64,000 nt of DNA from Lewinellaceae bacterium (GTDB taxonomy: Bacteria > Bacteroidota > Bacteroidia > Chitinophagales > Saprospiraceae). Made by a program: the position numbers and the translations under genes. Under the pieces are notes generated by a model, which was not told the DNA's origin, ran no database searches, and worked only from the letters and a program-made list of their open reading frames with translations. Below, piece after piece: positions 33,196-43,115 of this stretch (position 1 is its first letter; each line of letters opens with the position of its first letter). Location of the stretch: assembly GCA_020636215.1 (NCBI GenBank), contig JACJYG010000006.1, positions 1,240,001 to 1,304,000 of the forward strand. The letters run 5' to 3'.

Positions 33196-34254
33196 ATGAG
33201 TATGCTCAATGATTTGAAGAAACTACTTTTCGGCGCCAAATCGGTAGCCAAATCTGCTGGAGAGAAAGCCGTGGAGGCTGGGAAGGAAGCCGGCGAAGAA
33301 ATAAGTGGAAAATCAAAGGAATACCTGGGTAAAGCGAAGGATAAGGTGCAGGAAATCAAGGAAGAATATGGGCCAAAGGCAAAGGAAACCTTTGACGACG
33401 CCAAAGATTTTGCAGAGGGGCTGGTAGATGAAGCCTGGAAAAAAACCGAAGAGTTCTCTGATAAAGCCAGGCAGAAGGCAAGAGATTTCTTCGATACTGA
33501 TGCAGAGGAAGAATTCCTGAAGTCCAGAGAACCGAAAGAAACCTACAAATCCAGTGTGGCAGATTCGGAACCCTTTCTGGAGGATACGGCCGAGCCCAAA
33601 ATTCCCAAGCCCCAATCCAGCTCCAAATCCCTGGCCGGTGAGGCGGGCGAGAAGCTGAAAAGTGCAGCCGAGAGCGCTGGAAAAAAAGCCGCAGATATTT
33701 CTGAAAAGGTCGGCAAGGAAGTGCTCGAGCAAGGTGAAAAGGCCTGGGATAAATTCCAGGATGTGTCCGAAAAGGTCGGGAAGAAAATTCTGGATACTTC
33801 TGAAGAAGTCGGTGGAAAGGTCATCGGTAAATTCAACGAATTGGTGGATAAGGCCAACGAAGAAGCCGCCAAAGAATCTTTGGAGGATACTACCGAAAAG
33901 GCCAGGCAGGCCAATGAAGATCTGGAACGCCGCATTCAGGAACGCAGCGCCAAATCCAATGCTGAGAATCTCAAAGAAGATAGCGAAAAGGGTACGCTTG
34001 GCGGTTTCGACTCTTTCTTTGACCGCGCCAAACGGTTCGCCGATGGGGATTACCACAATGAGGGTGGAAAGGAGATGAAGATCCAAAAGAACCCCGAATA
34101 TAAACCCGGAGAAAAACCCGGCTCCGTTAAAGGCTTCGAGGATCTCGATGGCGATGGTAATGAGATCATCGATGACGCGATCCTGGATACCGACGAGGAA
34201 GCCAACGACGATATTTTGGACCTCGGTGATGCTGGGGATAGCAAGGATAAATAA
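33196..34254 (+). CDS. LEA/apolipoprotein-like amphipathic helical protein
   Basis: A 352-aa very hydrophilic protein. Two long stretches (about residues 10-105 and 145-275) repeat an 11-residue amphipathic pattern rich in Lys, Glu and Ala (for example AGEKAVEAGKEAGEEISGKSK), as in group 3 LEA proteins and apolipoprotein-like bacterial proteins that bind membranes or protect proteins under desiccation. The C-terminus (about 310-350) is strongly acidic with an EF-hand-like loop FEDLDGDGNEIIDDAI. No signal peptide or membrane helix. The start at 33196 (MSMLNDLKKLL) avoids a 27-codon extension with a different composition. A terminator follows at 34300-34329. Confidence 0.8.
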   Translation: MSMLNDLKKLLFGAKSVAKSAGEKAVEAGKEAGEEISGKSKEYLGKAKDKVQEIKEEYGPKAKETFDDAKDFAEGLVDEAWKKTEEFSDKARQKARDFFDTDAEEEFLKSREPKETYKSSVADSEPFLEDTAEPKIPKPQSSSKSLAGEAGEKLKSAAESAGKKAADISEKVGKEVLEQGEKAWDKFQDVSEKVGKKILDTSEEVGGKVIGKFNELVDKANEEAAKESLEDTTEKARQANEDLERRIQERSAKSNAENLKEDSEKGTLGGFDSFFDRAKRFADGDYHNEGGKEMKIQKNPEYKPGEKPGSVKGFEDLDGDGNEIIDDAILDTDEEANDDILDLGDAGDSKDK

Positions 34255-34299
34255 GGCTCCCGGATCATTACACGATCCTGATTTCAGGGCAGGAATAAA

Positions 34300-34329
34300 A
34301 AAAGCGGGCTTTTCTCTTGGCCCGCTTTT
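34300..34329 (+). terminator. Rho-independent terminator of the LEA-like gene
   Basis: AAAAGCGGGC and GCCCGCTTTT (34300-34309, 34320-34329) form a 10-bp stem with a 10-nt loop, preceded by A7 and ending in T4, so it can act in both directions. Confidence 0.88.
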
Positions 34330-35018
34330 GGTTTGTAGAATAGCCTCAGTTTTCTCCTTCGGCTCAAAGCATGTGTTGTTTGTTTACCGCGGTCCCGGTT
34401 GAAAAACGAGCACCCTTTCCAATAGGCTTTGCAGCATTGGAAATGTGTGCAAATGACAAGTTAAATAGTGTTGTTATTCAGTTTCAAAATAAGGGGGGGG
34501 GAGTCTGTCCCGTAGTATGTTTGTCCTCCCTCCTGTGTTTATTTTCTGATGTCCTGAAGCCGCTGTTCTGAAGTGTAATGGAAATCGGGGAACTAAAAGG
34601 GTTAGAGAAGGTGAAAACAGTTTACTTGCACTTTGCAGATCAAGGCGGGTTAAAGATAGAGGGGAGGGCATGATAGGTTGGTTGAAAAGTGTCGAAAAAA
34701 ACAGAAAAAATAACGGAGATGTTTTTAATGAAAATTGGCGCAATTCATTTAAAGGTTTAGAATATAGGTGTTTATGAGGTGGTTGATCTGGTTTTAGGGC
34801 GTATTTTGTGACATTTATTTTTTTATCTATCGGGAAAATTTCATTTTGGCCAGAGCCGAAGACTCTCCGAATTCTCCCGGATCTTTCTTTGGGTTGGCTG
34901 TCCTGCTGATACGACAGCGAGAGGGGGGCCAAGTGAGCATTTGACGTTATACGTCCGCGCTGGATTTTTCGGACAGTTATCCATTCCAGCCAATCCCAAA
35001 ATCCGTATCTTTCCCTGC
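34330..35018. other. Intergenic region without recognisable gene
   Basis: About 690 bp, more AT-rich than its surroundings in its second half, holding only short unconvincing frames. It contains a run of nine G (34493-34501). The 152-codon frame on the minus strand (34474-34932) has a low-complexity, non-protein-like composition and is rejected. No repeat, hairpin or promoter of note was seen. Confidence 0.6.
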
Positions 35019-35588
35019 ATGAAAGATAGCAATATAAATGTTTGGCAAACCATAAAACAGGAACCGGGCCCTGACTTAAAGCTTTTTAGGGTCCGATTCG
35101 ATCATATGGTCAACCCTCGCAACGGGCGGGCCAGCCGCATGGTTATACTGGAAGCAGGTGATTCGGCCAATGTAGTGGCGCTTACCCCCGGTGGGCGTTT
35201 GCTTTTTGTGCGACAATACCGCTTTGGCATTTCAGATTATACATTGGAACTCCCCGGAGGCATCGTCGACCATGGAGAAACGCACCAAGCCGCTGCCCGG
35301 CGAGAGTTGAGCGAAGAAACCGGATATCTATCAGAGCATTGGTCTTATCTCGGTAGTATCCCATCCAACCCTGTTTTCATGGAGGGCTATATTTATCATT
35401 GGCTGGCAGAAGGGGTAGAAAAGAGCACCGTCCAACAATTGGATGACGGAGAATCTATCGAGGTCGTTAGCCTATCGCTTGAAGAAACTCGCCATATGTT
35501 ATACCAGGGAGCATTCCTGCATCCCCATACAGTCAATGGCCTGTTGCTGTTTTTCAGTCACTGGCAAAATCAAGGAAAAGATGGTTAG
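35019..35588 (+). CDS. NUDIX hydrolase (ADP-ribose pyrophosphatase-like)
   Basis: A 189-aa hydrolase of nucleoside diphosphate derivatives. The complete Nudix box GX5EX7REUXEEXGU is present (from GGIVDHGETH to RRELSEETGY), preceded by LLFVRQYRFGISDYTLELPGG, a block typical of ADP-sugar pyrophosphatases. The ATG at 35019 (MKDSNINVWQTI) is chosen; the frame further upstream is not protein-like. Its last 8 bp overlap the start of the HAD gene, so the two are probably co-expressed. Confidence 0.9.
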   Translation: MKDSNINVWQTIKQEPGPDLKLFRVRFDHMVNPRNGRASRMVILEAGDSANVVALTPGGRLLFVRQYRFGISDYTLELPGGIVDHGETHQAAARRELSEETGYLSEHWSYLGSIPSNPVFMEGYIYHWLAEGVEKSTVQQLDDGESIEVVSLSLEETRHMLYQGAFLHPHTVNGLLLFFSHWQNQGKDG

Positions 35589-36258
35589 TAAGGAGATCAA
35601 AGGCATTTTATTCGACGCTTACGGCACGCTGTTCGATATTGCTTCTATCGACCCGCGCCTGGAACAGCTATGTGGTGAAAAGGCGCCGGCAGTGGCGGAA
35701 TTGTGGCGGCGTAAGCAGCTGGAATACAGCTGGCTGCGTACCCTGATGGTGCGGTATGTTGATTTCTACGACCTTACAAGAGACGCCCTTTCCTATGCCC
35801 TGGAAACTTTTGGCCTGGAAGTGTCTTCCGCTGACAAACAGGCACTGATGCAGGAATATTACCGCCTGAAAGCCTTCCCTGATGTTCGCGAAGCACTGGG
35901 CCTGCTTAAAGGAAAATACCACCTGGCTATCCTGTCCAACGCCAACCCCAGCTTGTTGGAGCGCGCCACTTCTTTCAACGGCTTGGACGAAATACTGGAC
36001 GATTATATCAGCGCCGATGAATTACAGCTTTACAAGCCAGTGCCAGCTATCTATCAGCTGCCCGAAAAAAAACTACGTCTGGCGCCCTGGAATCTGCTCT
36101 TTGTATCTGCCAACACCTGGGATGTGGCCGGTGCAGCAGCCTGTGGGCTACAGGTTGCCTGGGTGAAACGCCAGGAAGCTATCCCCGAAAAACTTGGCCT
36201 TAAGCCGGATGTCATTGTCAAAGACCTATTGCAACTGGCCAGGCTCATCCTCAAATAA
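35581..36258 (+). CDS. HAD-superfamily hydrolase, type II haloacid dehalogenase-like
   Basis: A 225-aa hydrolase. Motif I is FDAYGTLFD with the nucleophile Asp, motif II LSNAN, a basic residue in LYKPVPAIYQ, and the SANTWDVAGAAACGLQVAWVKR block that is typical of L-2-haloacid dehalogenases. These hydrolyse 2-haloalkanoates to hydroxyacids, but many relatives are phosphatases, so the substrate is not certain. It starts inside the end of the NUDIX gene (8-bp overlap). Confidence 0.88.
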   Translation: MVSKEIKGILFDAYGTLFDIASIDPRLEQLCGEKAPAVAELWRRKQLEYSWLRTLMVRYVDFYDLTRDALSYALETFGLEVSSADKQALMQEYYRLKAFPDVREALGLLKGKYHLAILSNANPSLLERATSFNGLDEILDDYISADELQLYKPVPAIYQLPEKKLRLAPWNLLFVSANTWDVAGAAACGLQVAWVKRQEAIPEKLGLKPDVIVKDLLQLARLILK

Positions 36259-36584
36259 CTCACATTACAGGTTTCTTGCTTAATTCTACTTTGGCGCTTT
36301 TAGATTTAGCCGCGTAGCGGCGATAGTTTTTTGCGAGGAGCGTTAGCCCCTTGCAAAAATGAGCGGGCATTTGAGCTGCGTAGCAGCGACAGAGCGGAAA
36401 TAAAGGGTTAGCTGTCGCTCCTCGTCCCTACGCCAAAGGCTTCGGCCGACGGCGTACGGAGCTTAATTGCCTCTGATTGCCTAGCTGATGCTTCGGAAAT
36501 CATAAAAGAAGGCGATCCCAATATCCACATAGGAAAACAATAGGGCTAATACCTGTGGCCCTTCGTGCCCCGCAACTGCTCCAT
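36259..36584. other. Intergenic region rich in palindromes
   Basis: This 326-bp gap holds no ORF of interest but several palindromes: GCCGC-GTA-GCGGC (36309-36321), the similar GCTGC-GTA-GCAGC (36375-36387), AGCGACAG (36385-36392) with CTGTCGCT (36412-36419), and TTTTGCGAGG against CCTTGCAAAA around 36328-36357. Such clustering suggests a structured transcript end or a dispersed palindromic repeat. Confidence 0.6.
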
Positions 36585-39500
36585 TTATCGGCTTACCACC
36601 AATTGCTCCACCCATAGATTTTCCTGGGTTCTGACAGTCATAAAATAAGTGCCTGCCGGCAGATGAGCCGTGTCGAAAACGGCTTCCGACCAGCCGGCTC
36701 GGGCCTCAATCTGCTGCGCCTCCAGGGCTTGACCGGTTGCGTCGAATAACTGAATCGAAACCTGGCCGGGCATCGGCAAATAATAACGAACCCTCACTTC
36801 CGGCCCGGCGGGGTTTGGGAAGAGTTGAGGAACAGGGGGGGCTTCCAATACAACAGGTGGTGGAGCTACCTCCATTTTTTTTCCGTTATGCGCCTCTGAA
36901 TCCTGGCTGGAAACGAGGGGAGCAACAGGGGTTACTACCTGGAGCGTATAATCCTCCGTTTCCCCCCAGTTATACAATTCACAAGCGTTGAAGGCTGTGC
37001 CCCAGCGCATGATGATCCGAATTCGGTAAAGGCCTTCGGGCAGGTTGTCCGGTAAGGTAAATTGCCCACTGATGGTATTGGGAGTAGGGGCGATGCTGAA
37101 AGCCATTTCCTGGTTGGCTTCAAATTGCCCGTTCTGATTATAATCGATCCATATGCTCCAGCTTTCCGGGAAAGGGCTGGAACTGTAACCCGGTTGTAAC
37201 GTGAAGGGGATCGAAGCCCCGCTTAGAGTTGTCAGCATAAGCCCGGAATGATCACCATAACCACCATCGTTGCCCGATGTATTGCTTAGGTTCCCCAGGC
37301 TAACCTGCTCGATCCATTCGAAGGCAGTATTTTGCCCTGCAGAAGTGCAGTACGTAAGGTCGCCGGCAGTAATGTTGATGGAATAATCTTCCACTTCACC
37401 GTAAACAAAACCTTCGCAGGGCGCCGGAGCCAGTCCAAAGGCCATACTGATGCGCATAGGCTTTATGCCTGGTGTCGTACTCGCAGGGATCTGAATAGTG
37501 GTGGAAATGGTATTGTTGCTAATCTGAGTAGGGAGCACCTGTTCTCCACTATCTTCATAGTCGCCGTCTTCATTGAAGTCTATCCAGACTGCCCAGTTAA
37601 CCACGAAGGAATTGGAGTAGAACCCAGGCGAAAGCATGATGGAAATCGTTTGCCCGGCCTCAAAGGTGGGTTGCAGGTGGGCGGTATTGGCAAATGAGGC
37701 ATAACCGCCATTATTTCCACTACTGTTCTGCATAGAACCCAATTGTACAGAGGCAATCCAGTTGTAAGACGAATTGGAGCCCTGGCTGAGGCATGGGCCC
37801 GCCGAAGGTTCGGTTATGGTAAAAGCAGCCGTCGCCAGGCAGTTGTGGGAATCCGTTACGGTTACGAGGTAATCGCCCGGTTCCAGCCCGGAGGCACTGG
37901 CTGAGGTGTTGCCGTCTGGCCATTGGAATTGGTAGGGCGGCGTGCCTCCGCTTGCTAAGAGGTTAACGGATGGCCCATCCTGCCCCAAGTCGGACTGCAG
38001 TGCAAGTGGTGTCGGCGCCTGTAAAGTTACACTAGCTGTTTTGGTGCAACCCTGGCTGTCGGTGACGGACAGGCTGTAAGCGCCCGCGCCAATATTCTGA
38101 AGAATGGCTGAGCTGCTGCCGGTATTCCATTGATAGGTATAACTGCCGGCTCCTCCGCTTACGGTAGCGAAGATATGGCCATCCTGAGCATCGGAACAAG
38201 AAGGAGCAAAGGTGCTCAGGCTAATGTTCAGCGGTACGGGAGCCTGTACCTGGGCATAGGCCGTTTCGGTGCATCCCTTGCTGTCAGTAATGGTTACCTG
38301 GTAATTTCCGGGAGCAAGGCCGCTTATTTGTGAGGTTGTGGCGCCGGTACTCCACTGAAAAGAATAGGGGGGCGTACCTCCGGAAACGGTGGCGCTGGCC
38401 ATGCCGCTACTGGAATTGCTGCAACTGGCCGGCTGGGCCAGAATGCCCAGGTTTAAAGGGGCTGGTTGCCCGATTGCGGCAGTCGCCACAACCGTTGAAG
38501 AACCCGCCGATACGGTTACCGTATACTGGCCTGCCGAAAGCCCGTTGACCTGCTGGGTCGTGGCGCCGGTGCTCCAATGGAAACTATAGTTGCCGTTTCC
38601 GCCGGAGGCAAAGGCAATGGCCCACCCATCTGATGAGTCAAAGCAGGCCGTACTGGGGCTGGCATTGATGGTAACCTGCAAAGGATTCTGTCCGGCTTGC
38701 AAACAGAAATTGGCCGAGCTGGAAGCACCGAAAGAGGAGCCGGAAGCCAGCAATTGCCCCTGGGCATTGTGCAACTGAAAATACCCCTGGCCGGCGGCGC
38801 AGCACAAGCCGTTGTTGCCACTGTCCTCAATCGTGAAAATGTGACAACCCTGTGGCAGGCACAATGGCAGGGTGAGCAGTTGGTTGGCCAACACATCACT
38901 ATACGGGCCACCGCTGGCCAGCAGGCTCCCGCTTTGATCCGTAATGCGCCACTTTACCTGCCCGGGATTGCCGTCCAGCTTTAGGGTTAGGGCCACCTGG
39001 CTTTCACAAGGATGGTGTTCATAGTATTTGGCGTAGGCGCGCCGGCCGGTAGCGCCGCTGGTGTGCCGGGCACGGACGGTGAACCAGTTGCCCTGAGTGG
39101 TGGAAACGGGAATGGCAATGCTGGTGTTGCCAGTACTGGCTATTACTTCCATGAATTTGTCGCCGAGTGCATACACGTCATATTGGTTAGCCCCAGCAAC
39201 CGGTTCCCAGAAAATATTGGCTGTAGCAGCGCCAGAGGAAGTGATGTGGAAATCCGGGGCGCCCAGAATGCTGAAATCGCCTCCGGTGGATGTTTGGCCG
39301 TTGCGGGTAATCCGGATACGGGCATTACCGGTGGCTACCGAAGGAACAGTCCAATCATAGTACCGTAAATAGCCGGCAACGTTGGAAGCAATGGTGGCCC
39401 AGCTAACGCCTCCATTTACGCTATATTGGAGGGTAAATGTCCCTTGATTGCCGGACGCCTCCCAGTACAGGCTCGTCGTTTCCCCTGGCGCCAGGCTTTC

Positions 39501-41432
39501 TCCACCACTTGGGTAGACGATGCTGGCGTCCTCCTGGATGATGGTGTAAACGATATAGTAAGGCTGCGGCCCCTGGGGTATCAGATGTCCGAAAGCTCGG
39601 GCATTGTAATTTCCCTGGGCCGGATTTTTCAGGACTACCTGCTCCATATTGTTCACCCGGTCGACACCAGTATAGGCAGGCAGGGTCAGGCTGTCAATGT
39701 GTGGGAAGGTACTGAGCCGGTAGGGGAGGTAGATGGCATTGTTGGGGCCTTGCAGGCTGAGGTCCAGGTCATTGACCAGCGAATTGGCGGCTAGAGGGGA
39801 AGCCGCCGGATCGTGCCAGTACAGCATAACGCGCAGTTCCTTTGTACCCGCCGGCACATATATCGAGTGGCTTTGCATCATATCCTGATGCATCAAAGCA
39901 GATTGGTATTGTTGCTGCTCGAGCAGCCTAAGGGCCCGCCGGCCATTGACACGCCCCCAGCCGTACTCGTAGTCGGGGCCGGGGCGGCCCAGGTCTTCCG
40001 CTGTATTTAGCAAAGCAGCCTTAAGTAGGGCCGAAGGAGGGTCCTGGTTATTATGAAGGCTCCGATAGGCTTGCACGAGTACAGCGTATATGCCCGCAAT
40101 GGCGGGGGCAGCAGCCGATGTCCCGCTTCCCAGCCGATATTGGTTGTTGTCATCGGTGGTTAGGCTGCCCTGGCCAATCCCACATAGGTCTGGCTTGAGC
40201 CGGCCGTCCTCCAGGGGGCCCCGGCTACTGCTGGGAGATAGGATATCGCCAAAGGTGGCGTTACCCACGGTAATGACATTTTTTCCAGCCTTATATCCCC
40301 CGGTAATATTGCCAAAATGCCGGCCATCCGTGCCGACGATCGAACCGTAAACACTACTGCAACCACTGCTGCTGGAGTTACCCGCCGAGAAATGGTGCAT
40401 CAGATTGGCATTACTGAAAATCTGGTTGTCAATGAACTGAGTGGCCGAGCTGTAATATCCGCCACAACTTTCACCGTAAGATGTAGAAGTGGTAATGGTT
40501 TGGTATTGTTGATAATACTGTACCGCATTCTGAATTTGGGGATAACCATTGATTAGGGACAATTGGACTTTGGCGGCGGGAGCCAACCCTCTGGCAAGTG
40601 GATCGATGTTGCCTGCCCCAATGGCAATACCGGTAGTCATATCGCCATGTGTGCCCCAGTTAATATTGGTCATATTAATCAAACGGCCTTTCTTGTCGAC
40701 ATGGTTGACCGTGCCGTCGTCGGCTATACCGATGACCACATTGTCTCCATCGTAGTTGCCGGCTGGCGCCTGGCTTTGCCAGTTGGCGCGCATGAGAGCA
40801 TTGGCCTGCTCGCCTTCCGGCGTCGGCGGCGGTGGGGCCAGCTCCAGAAAATAAAGCGCCGGATGGTTGGCAAGCTGTATGATCGCTGATTTTGGGGCAT
40901 CCAAAAAAACGCTGAAAGCATCGGCTTCACTTGTCTGAAAACCCTCCTGCTTTAAGGCTTCGGATAATTTCTGGGCGGAAATGCCGGGCATGGGGAGGGC
41001 CCTCAAAGACAAAAGGCCTTCCGGGCTGGCTTCCAGTTCGGCTGTTAACTTTCGGCCAAGCTTATATACACCTTGTATGGGAAGTACTGCCCTGGCCGAA
41101 AATTGGCCGGGTGGGATCCATTGTGGCCCTCGGGCCAAATAGGCATAGTTGGGAAAGTAGTCCAGTAATTCAACCCCCTGTAATAAAAGAGCAGACCGGG
41201 TTTTCGCATCCGGCAAAGCCTCGAATTGCAAAATGTAGTAAGCATGGCTTTCAAAGGTGTAATCCTGCCAGTTGGCGTACTGCTCTGCTTGCTTTGAAAC
41301 AGCTGAAATAGTAACTTCGGATAAGACTCCGGACTGGAAGTGGATGCTGTGGTTTTCCTGCGCCTGGATAACAGTATAGCATCCCAACACCGCCACTAGA
41401 ATGGCAGAGCGCAAACATTTTTGAGTAGTCAT
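36585..41432 (-). CDS. Secreted subtilisin-like protease with SprB-like repeats, GEVED domains and T9SS sorting domain
   Basis: A 1615-aa exported multidomain protein. Signal peptide about 1-24. The S8 peptidase domain (about 225-480) has Asp in VVIGIADDG (D238 or D239), H262 in WGTHGD, oxyanion Asn352 in SAGNSS, and S439 in GSGTSAAAP. It is followed by a proprotein-convertase-like beta domain (about 500-620), an Ig-like part, a fibronectin-like part, and four SprB-like repeats (pattern SGGTPPYSFQWSTGATT ... GLAPGNYQVTITD, about 880-1200). Two GEVED domains end in GEVEDYSI and GETEDYTL. The C-terminal 80 residues are a type A T9SS sorting domain (LFPNPAGPEVRVRYYLP ... GTYFMTV). It should be displayed on or released from the cell surface. 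Confidence 0.93.
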   Translation of the reverse strand: MTTQKCLRSAILVAVLGCYTVIQAQENHSIHFQSGVLSEVTISAVSKQAEQYANWQDYTFESHAYYILQFEALPDAKTRSALLLQGVELLDYFPNYAYLARGPQWIPPGQFSARAVLPIQGVYKLGRKLTAELEASPEGLLSLRALPMPGISAQKLSEALKQEGFQTSEADAFSVFLDAPKSAIIQLANHPALYFLELAPPPPTPEGEQANALMRANWQSQAPAGNYDGDNVVIGIADDGTVNHVDKKGRLINMTNINWGTHGDMTTGIAIGAGNIDPLARGLAPAAKVQLSLINGYPQIQNAVQYYQQYQTITTSTSYGESCGGYYSSATQFIDNQIFSNANLMHHFSAGNSSSSGCSSVYGSIVGTDGRHFGNITGGYKAGKNVITVGNATFGDILSPSSSRGPLEDGRLKPDLCGIGQGSLTTDDNNQYRLGSGTSAAAPAIAGIYAVLVQAYRSLHNNQDPPSALLKAALLNTAEDLGRPGPDYEYGWGRVNGRRALRLLEQQQYQSALMHQDMMQSHSIYVPAGTKELRVMLYWHDPAASPLAANSLVNDLDLSLQGPNNAIYLPYRLSTFPHIDSLTLPAYTGVDRVNNMEQVVLKNPAQGNYNARAFGHLIPQGPQPYYIVYTIIQEDASIVYPSGGESLAPGETTSLYWEASGNQGTFTLQYSVNGGVSWATIASNVAGYLRYYDWTVPSVATGNARIRITRNGQTSTGGDFSILGAPDFHITSSGAATANIFWEPVAGANQYDVYALGDKFMEVIASTGNTSIAIPVSTTQGNWFTVRARHTSGATGRRAYAKYYEHHPCESQVALTLKLDGNPGQVKWRITDQSGSLLASGGPYSDVLANQLLTLPLCLPQGCHIFTIEDSGNNGLCCAAGQGYFQLHNAQGQLLASGSSFGASSSANFCLQAGQNPLQVTINASPSTACFDSSDGWAIAFASGGNGNYSFHWSTGATTQQVNGLSAGQYTVTVSAGSSTVVATAAIGQPAPLNLGILAQPASCSNSSSGMASATVSGGTPPYSFQWSTGATTSQISGLAPGNYQVTITDSKGCTETAYAQVQAPVPLNISLSTFAPSCSDAQDGHIFATVSGGAGSYTYQWNTGSSSAILQNIGAGAYSLSVTDSQGCTKTASVTLQAPTPLALQSDLGQDGPSVNLLASGGTPPYQFQWPDGNTSASASGLEPGDYLVTVTDSHNCLATAAFTITEPSAGPCLSQGSNSSYNWIASVQLGSMQNSSGNNGGYASFANTAHLQPTFEAGQTISIMLSPGFYSNSFVVNWAVWIDFNEDGDYEDSGEQVLPTQISNNTISTTIQIPASTTPGIKPMRISMAFGLAPAPCEGFVYGEVEDYSINITAGDLTYCTSAGQNTAFEWIEQVSLGNLSNTSGNDGGYGDHSGLMLTTLSGASIPFTLQPGYSSSPFPESWSIWIDYNQNGQFEANQEMAFSIAPTPNTISGQFTLPDNLPEGLYRIRIIMRWGTAFNACELYNWGETEDYTLQVVTPVAPLVSSQDSEAHNGKKMEVAPPPVVLEAPPVPQLFPNPAGPEVRVRYYLPMPGQVSIQLFDATGQALEAQQIEARAGWSEAVFDTAHLPAGTYFMTVRTQENLWVEQLVVSR

Positions 41433-41852
41433 TGTGCTTTATTTGTTTGATCAGTGGCCTTTTGTCTAATAATGTTCCTGCTGTCGGGCCACCGCCTAAA
41501 AATGGGGCGTGATTTCCCCTTTTCCCTTGCTAAACTTTAGTATTTGGTATTTAGCTAGCCTGCTCTGTTATCTGTATAGCAACTGAAAGCCCTTACTGGC
41601 CTTGTGAATGCCAACAAGCGCGAATAATTTTTGGGAATCGATTTTGATAGGGAGCGCCAAAGTGCTGTATTACAGCGTCAAAGCGCTCTAAATAAGTATG
41701 AGGGGGGGATGTATTACAAATATACAAAAACCATATTCAATGCAATTATAATGTGTTTTTCATGAAAAAACAACTAATACAATAATTTTGTAATGTTTTA
41801 GATAAAAACAGGCCGATACCCATCAAATCTGGGCGGTTGACGTAGGCCTTAC
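41433..41852. other. Intergenic region with candidate promoter for the subtilase gene
   Basis: No gene is seen in these 420 bp. On the minus strand, TTG (41745-41743), an 18-bp spacer and TATATTTG (41724-41717) resemble a Bacteroidetes promoter. It would give a leader of about 280 nt for the subtilase mRNA. The area around 41700-41820 is AT-rich. Confidence 0.4.
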
Positions 41853-43094
41853 TCAGTCTTGTTGCAACTTTTTTACCAGCTTCCCGACCGTAAGCCCTTG
41901 CACGATAATAGAGAAGATGACCACTACGTAGGTGATCGTCAGGAGTGGCGTCCGGTCCATAAATTCGGCCAGCGAAAGAGCGAGGGCAATGGAAATACCG
42001 CCCCGAAGGCCTCCCCAGGTCATGATCAGGTTGGTGTTGGGCACAAACTCCAGCCGCCGTCGAAACAGCTCGATGGGCAACGCCAGAGCCCCCGCCCGCG
42101 CCAAAAGTACAACCGGGATAGCCAATAGCCCGGCCACGAGATAGGGGCGCTCGAATGGCAACACCAGAATCTCCAGGCCGATCAGAACGAACAGGACCGC
42201 ATTGAACAACACGTCCATCAGTTCCCAGAATTTGTCTACATAACGCTCTGTTGTTTCCGACATAGAACTGGTTCGGAATCGCTCATGGCCCACCATAAGC
42301 CCGGCCACCACCATGGCCAGCGGCCCTGAAAAATGTAGTGCGCTGGCCAGCAAGTAACCACCCATTACAAGGGCAAGGGTGATCAGCACTTCCACCTCAT
42401 AGTCATCAATGGTGCGCATAAGATAATAGGCCACATAGCCCAGCCCTAAGCCCAGCCCAATGCCGCCTCCAACCTCTTCCAGAAAAAGCAGCCCAATTTC
42501 AGAAGGCGCTATATGGCCGCTACTGGCGGAAGCGATCTGAAAAATAGTGACAAAAACAACGACCCCGATCCCGTCATTGAACAGGCTTTCTCCGACGATC
42601 TTGGTCTCCAGCTTTTTCGGCACGCCCGCTTTTTTCAAAATACCCAGTACGGCGATAGGGTCGGTGGGCGAGATGAGTGCTCCAAACAGCAGGCAATGGA
42701 GAAAACGGATCTCAAGGTTGAGTAGCTGAAAAATACCGTACATCAGTCCGCCCACCAAAAAGGTTGAAGTGATGACCCCAAGCGTGGCAAACAGTATGAT
42801 TGGCCAGCGCTGTTCCTTCAACTGCTGGAAATCAACGTGCAGGGCTCCGGCAAAAAGAAGGAAACTCAACATGCTCTCCATCAGCGCTTTCTGGAAATCA
42901 ACCTGACGGATAAGATTGGTTTCCCATTCAAGTAAGGCGGGAAAGGCCTGGGCCGTTGCCATGGCGAATAGCGAAAAGGCCAGAGAAATGATCATCAACC
43001 CAATAGTGACGGGCAGCTTCAGAAATCTAACATTGAGATATCCGAAAAGAGCAGAAAGTACAATGAGGATCGTGATGATGGCAAAAAGGTCCAT
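41853..43094 (-). CDS. Na+/H+ antiporter, CPA1 family
   Basis: A 413-aa inner-membrane antiporter with about twelve hydrophobic segments. Family hallmarks are ALISPTDPIAVLGILKKAGVPKKLETKIVGESLFNDGIGVVVF, in particular the NDG motif with the ion-binding Asp, and the later TWGGLRGGISIALALSL block with the conserved Arg. NhaP/NHE-type proteins exchange Na+ or K+ for H+. The ATG at 43094 (MDLFAIITIL) is chosen because a -7 box at 43116-43123 would start transcription after the alternative start at 43118. Confidence 0.92.
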   Translation of the reverse strand: MDLFAIITILIVLSALFGYLNVRFLKLPVTIGLMIISLAFSLFAMATAQAFPALLEWETNLIRQVDFQKALMESMLSFLLFAGALHVDFQQLKEQRWPIILFATLGVITSTFLVGGLMYGIFQLLNLEIRFLHCLLFGALISPTDPIAVLGILKKAGVPKKLETKIVGESLFNDGIGVVVFVTIFQIASASSGHIAPSEIGLLFLEEVGGGIGLGLGLGYVAYYLMRTIDDYEVEVLITLALVMGGYLLASALHFSGPLAMVVAGLMVGHERFRTSSMSETTERYVDKFWELMDVLFNAVLFVLIGLEILVLPFERPYLVAGLLAIPVVLLARAGALALPIELFRRRLEFVPNTNLIMTWGGLRGGISIALALSLAEFMDRTPLLTITYVVVIFSIIVQGLTVGKLVKKLQQD

Positions 43095-43115
43095 AGTGGG
43101 TGGCTTGGTTTGACG

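Noticed and set aside
33313..34086. 257-codon minus-strand frame within the LEA-like gene
   Set aside because: Its Phe/Leu-rich sequence is the mirror of Lys/Glu codons in the real gene; no domain.
34474..34932. 152-codon minus-strand frame
   Set aside because: Low-complexity composition, no recognisable domain, and it runs through a G9/C9 homopolymer.
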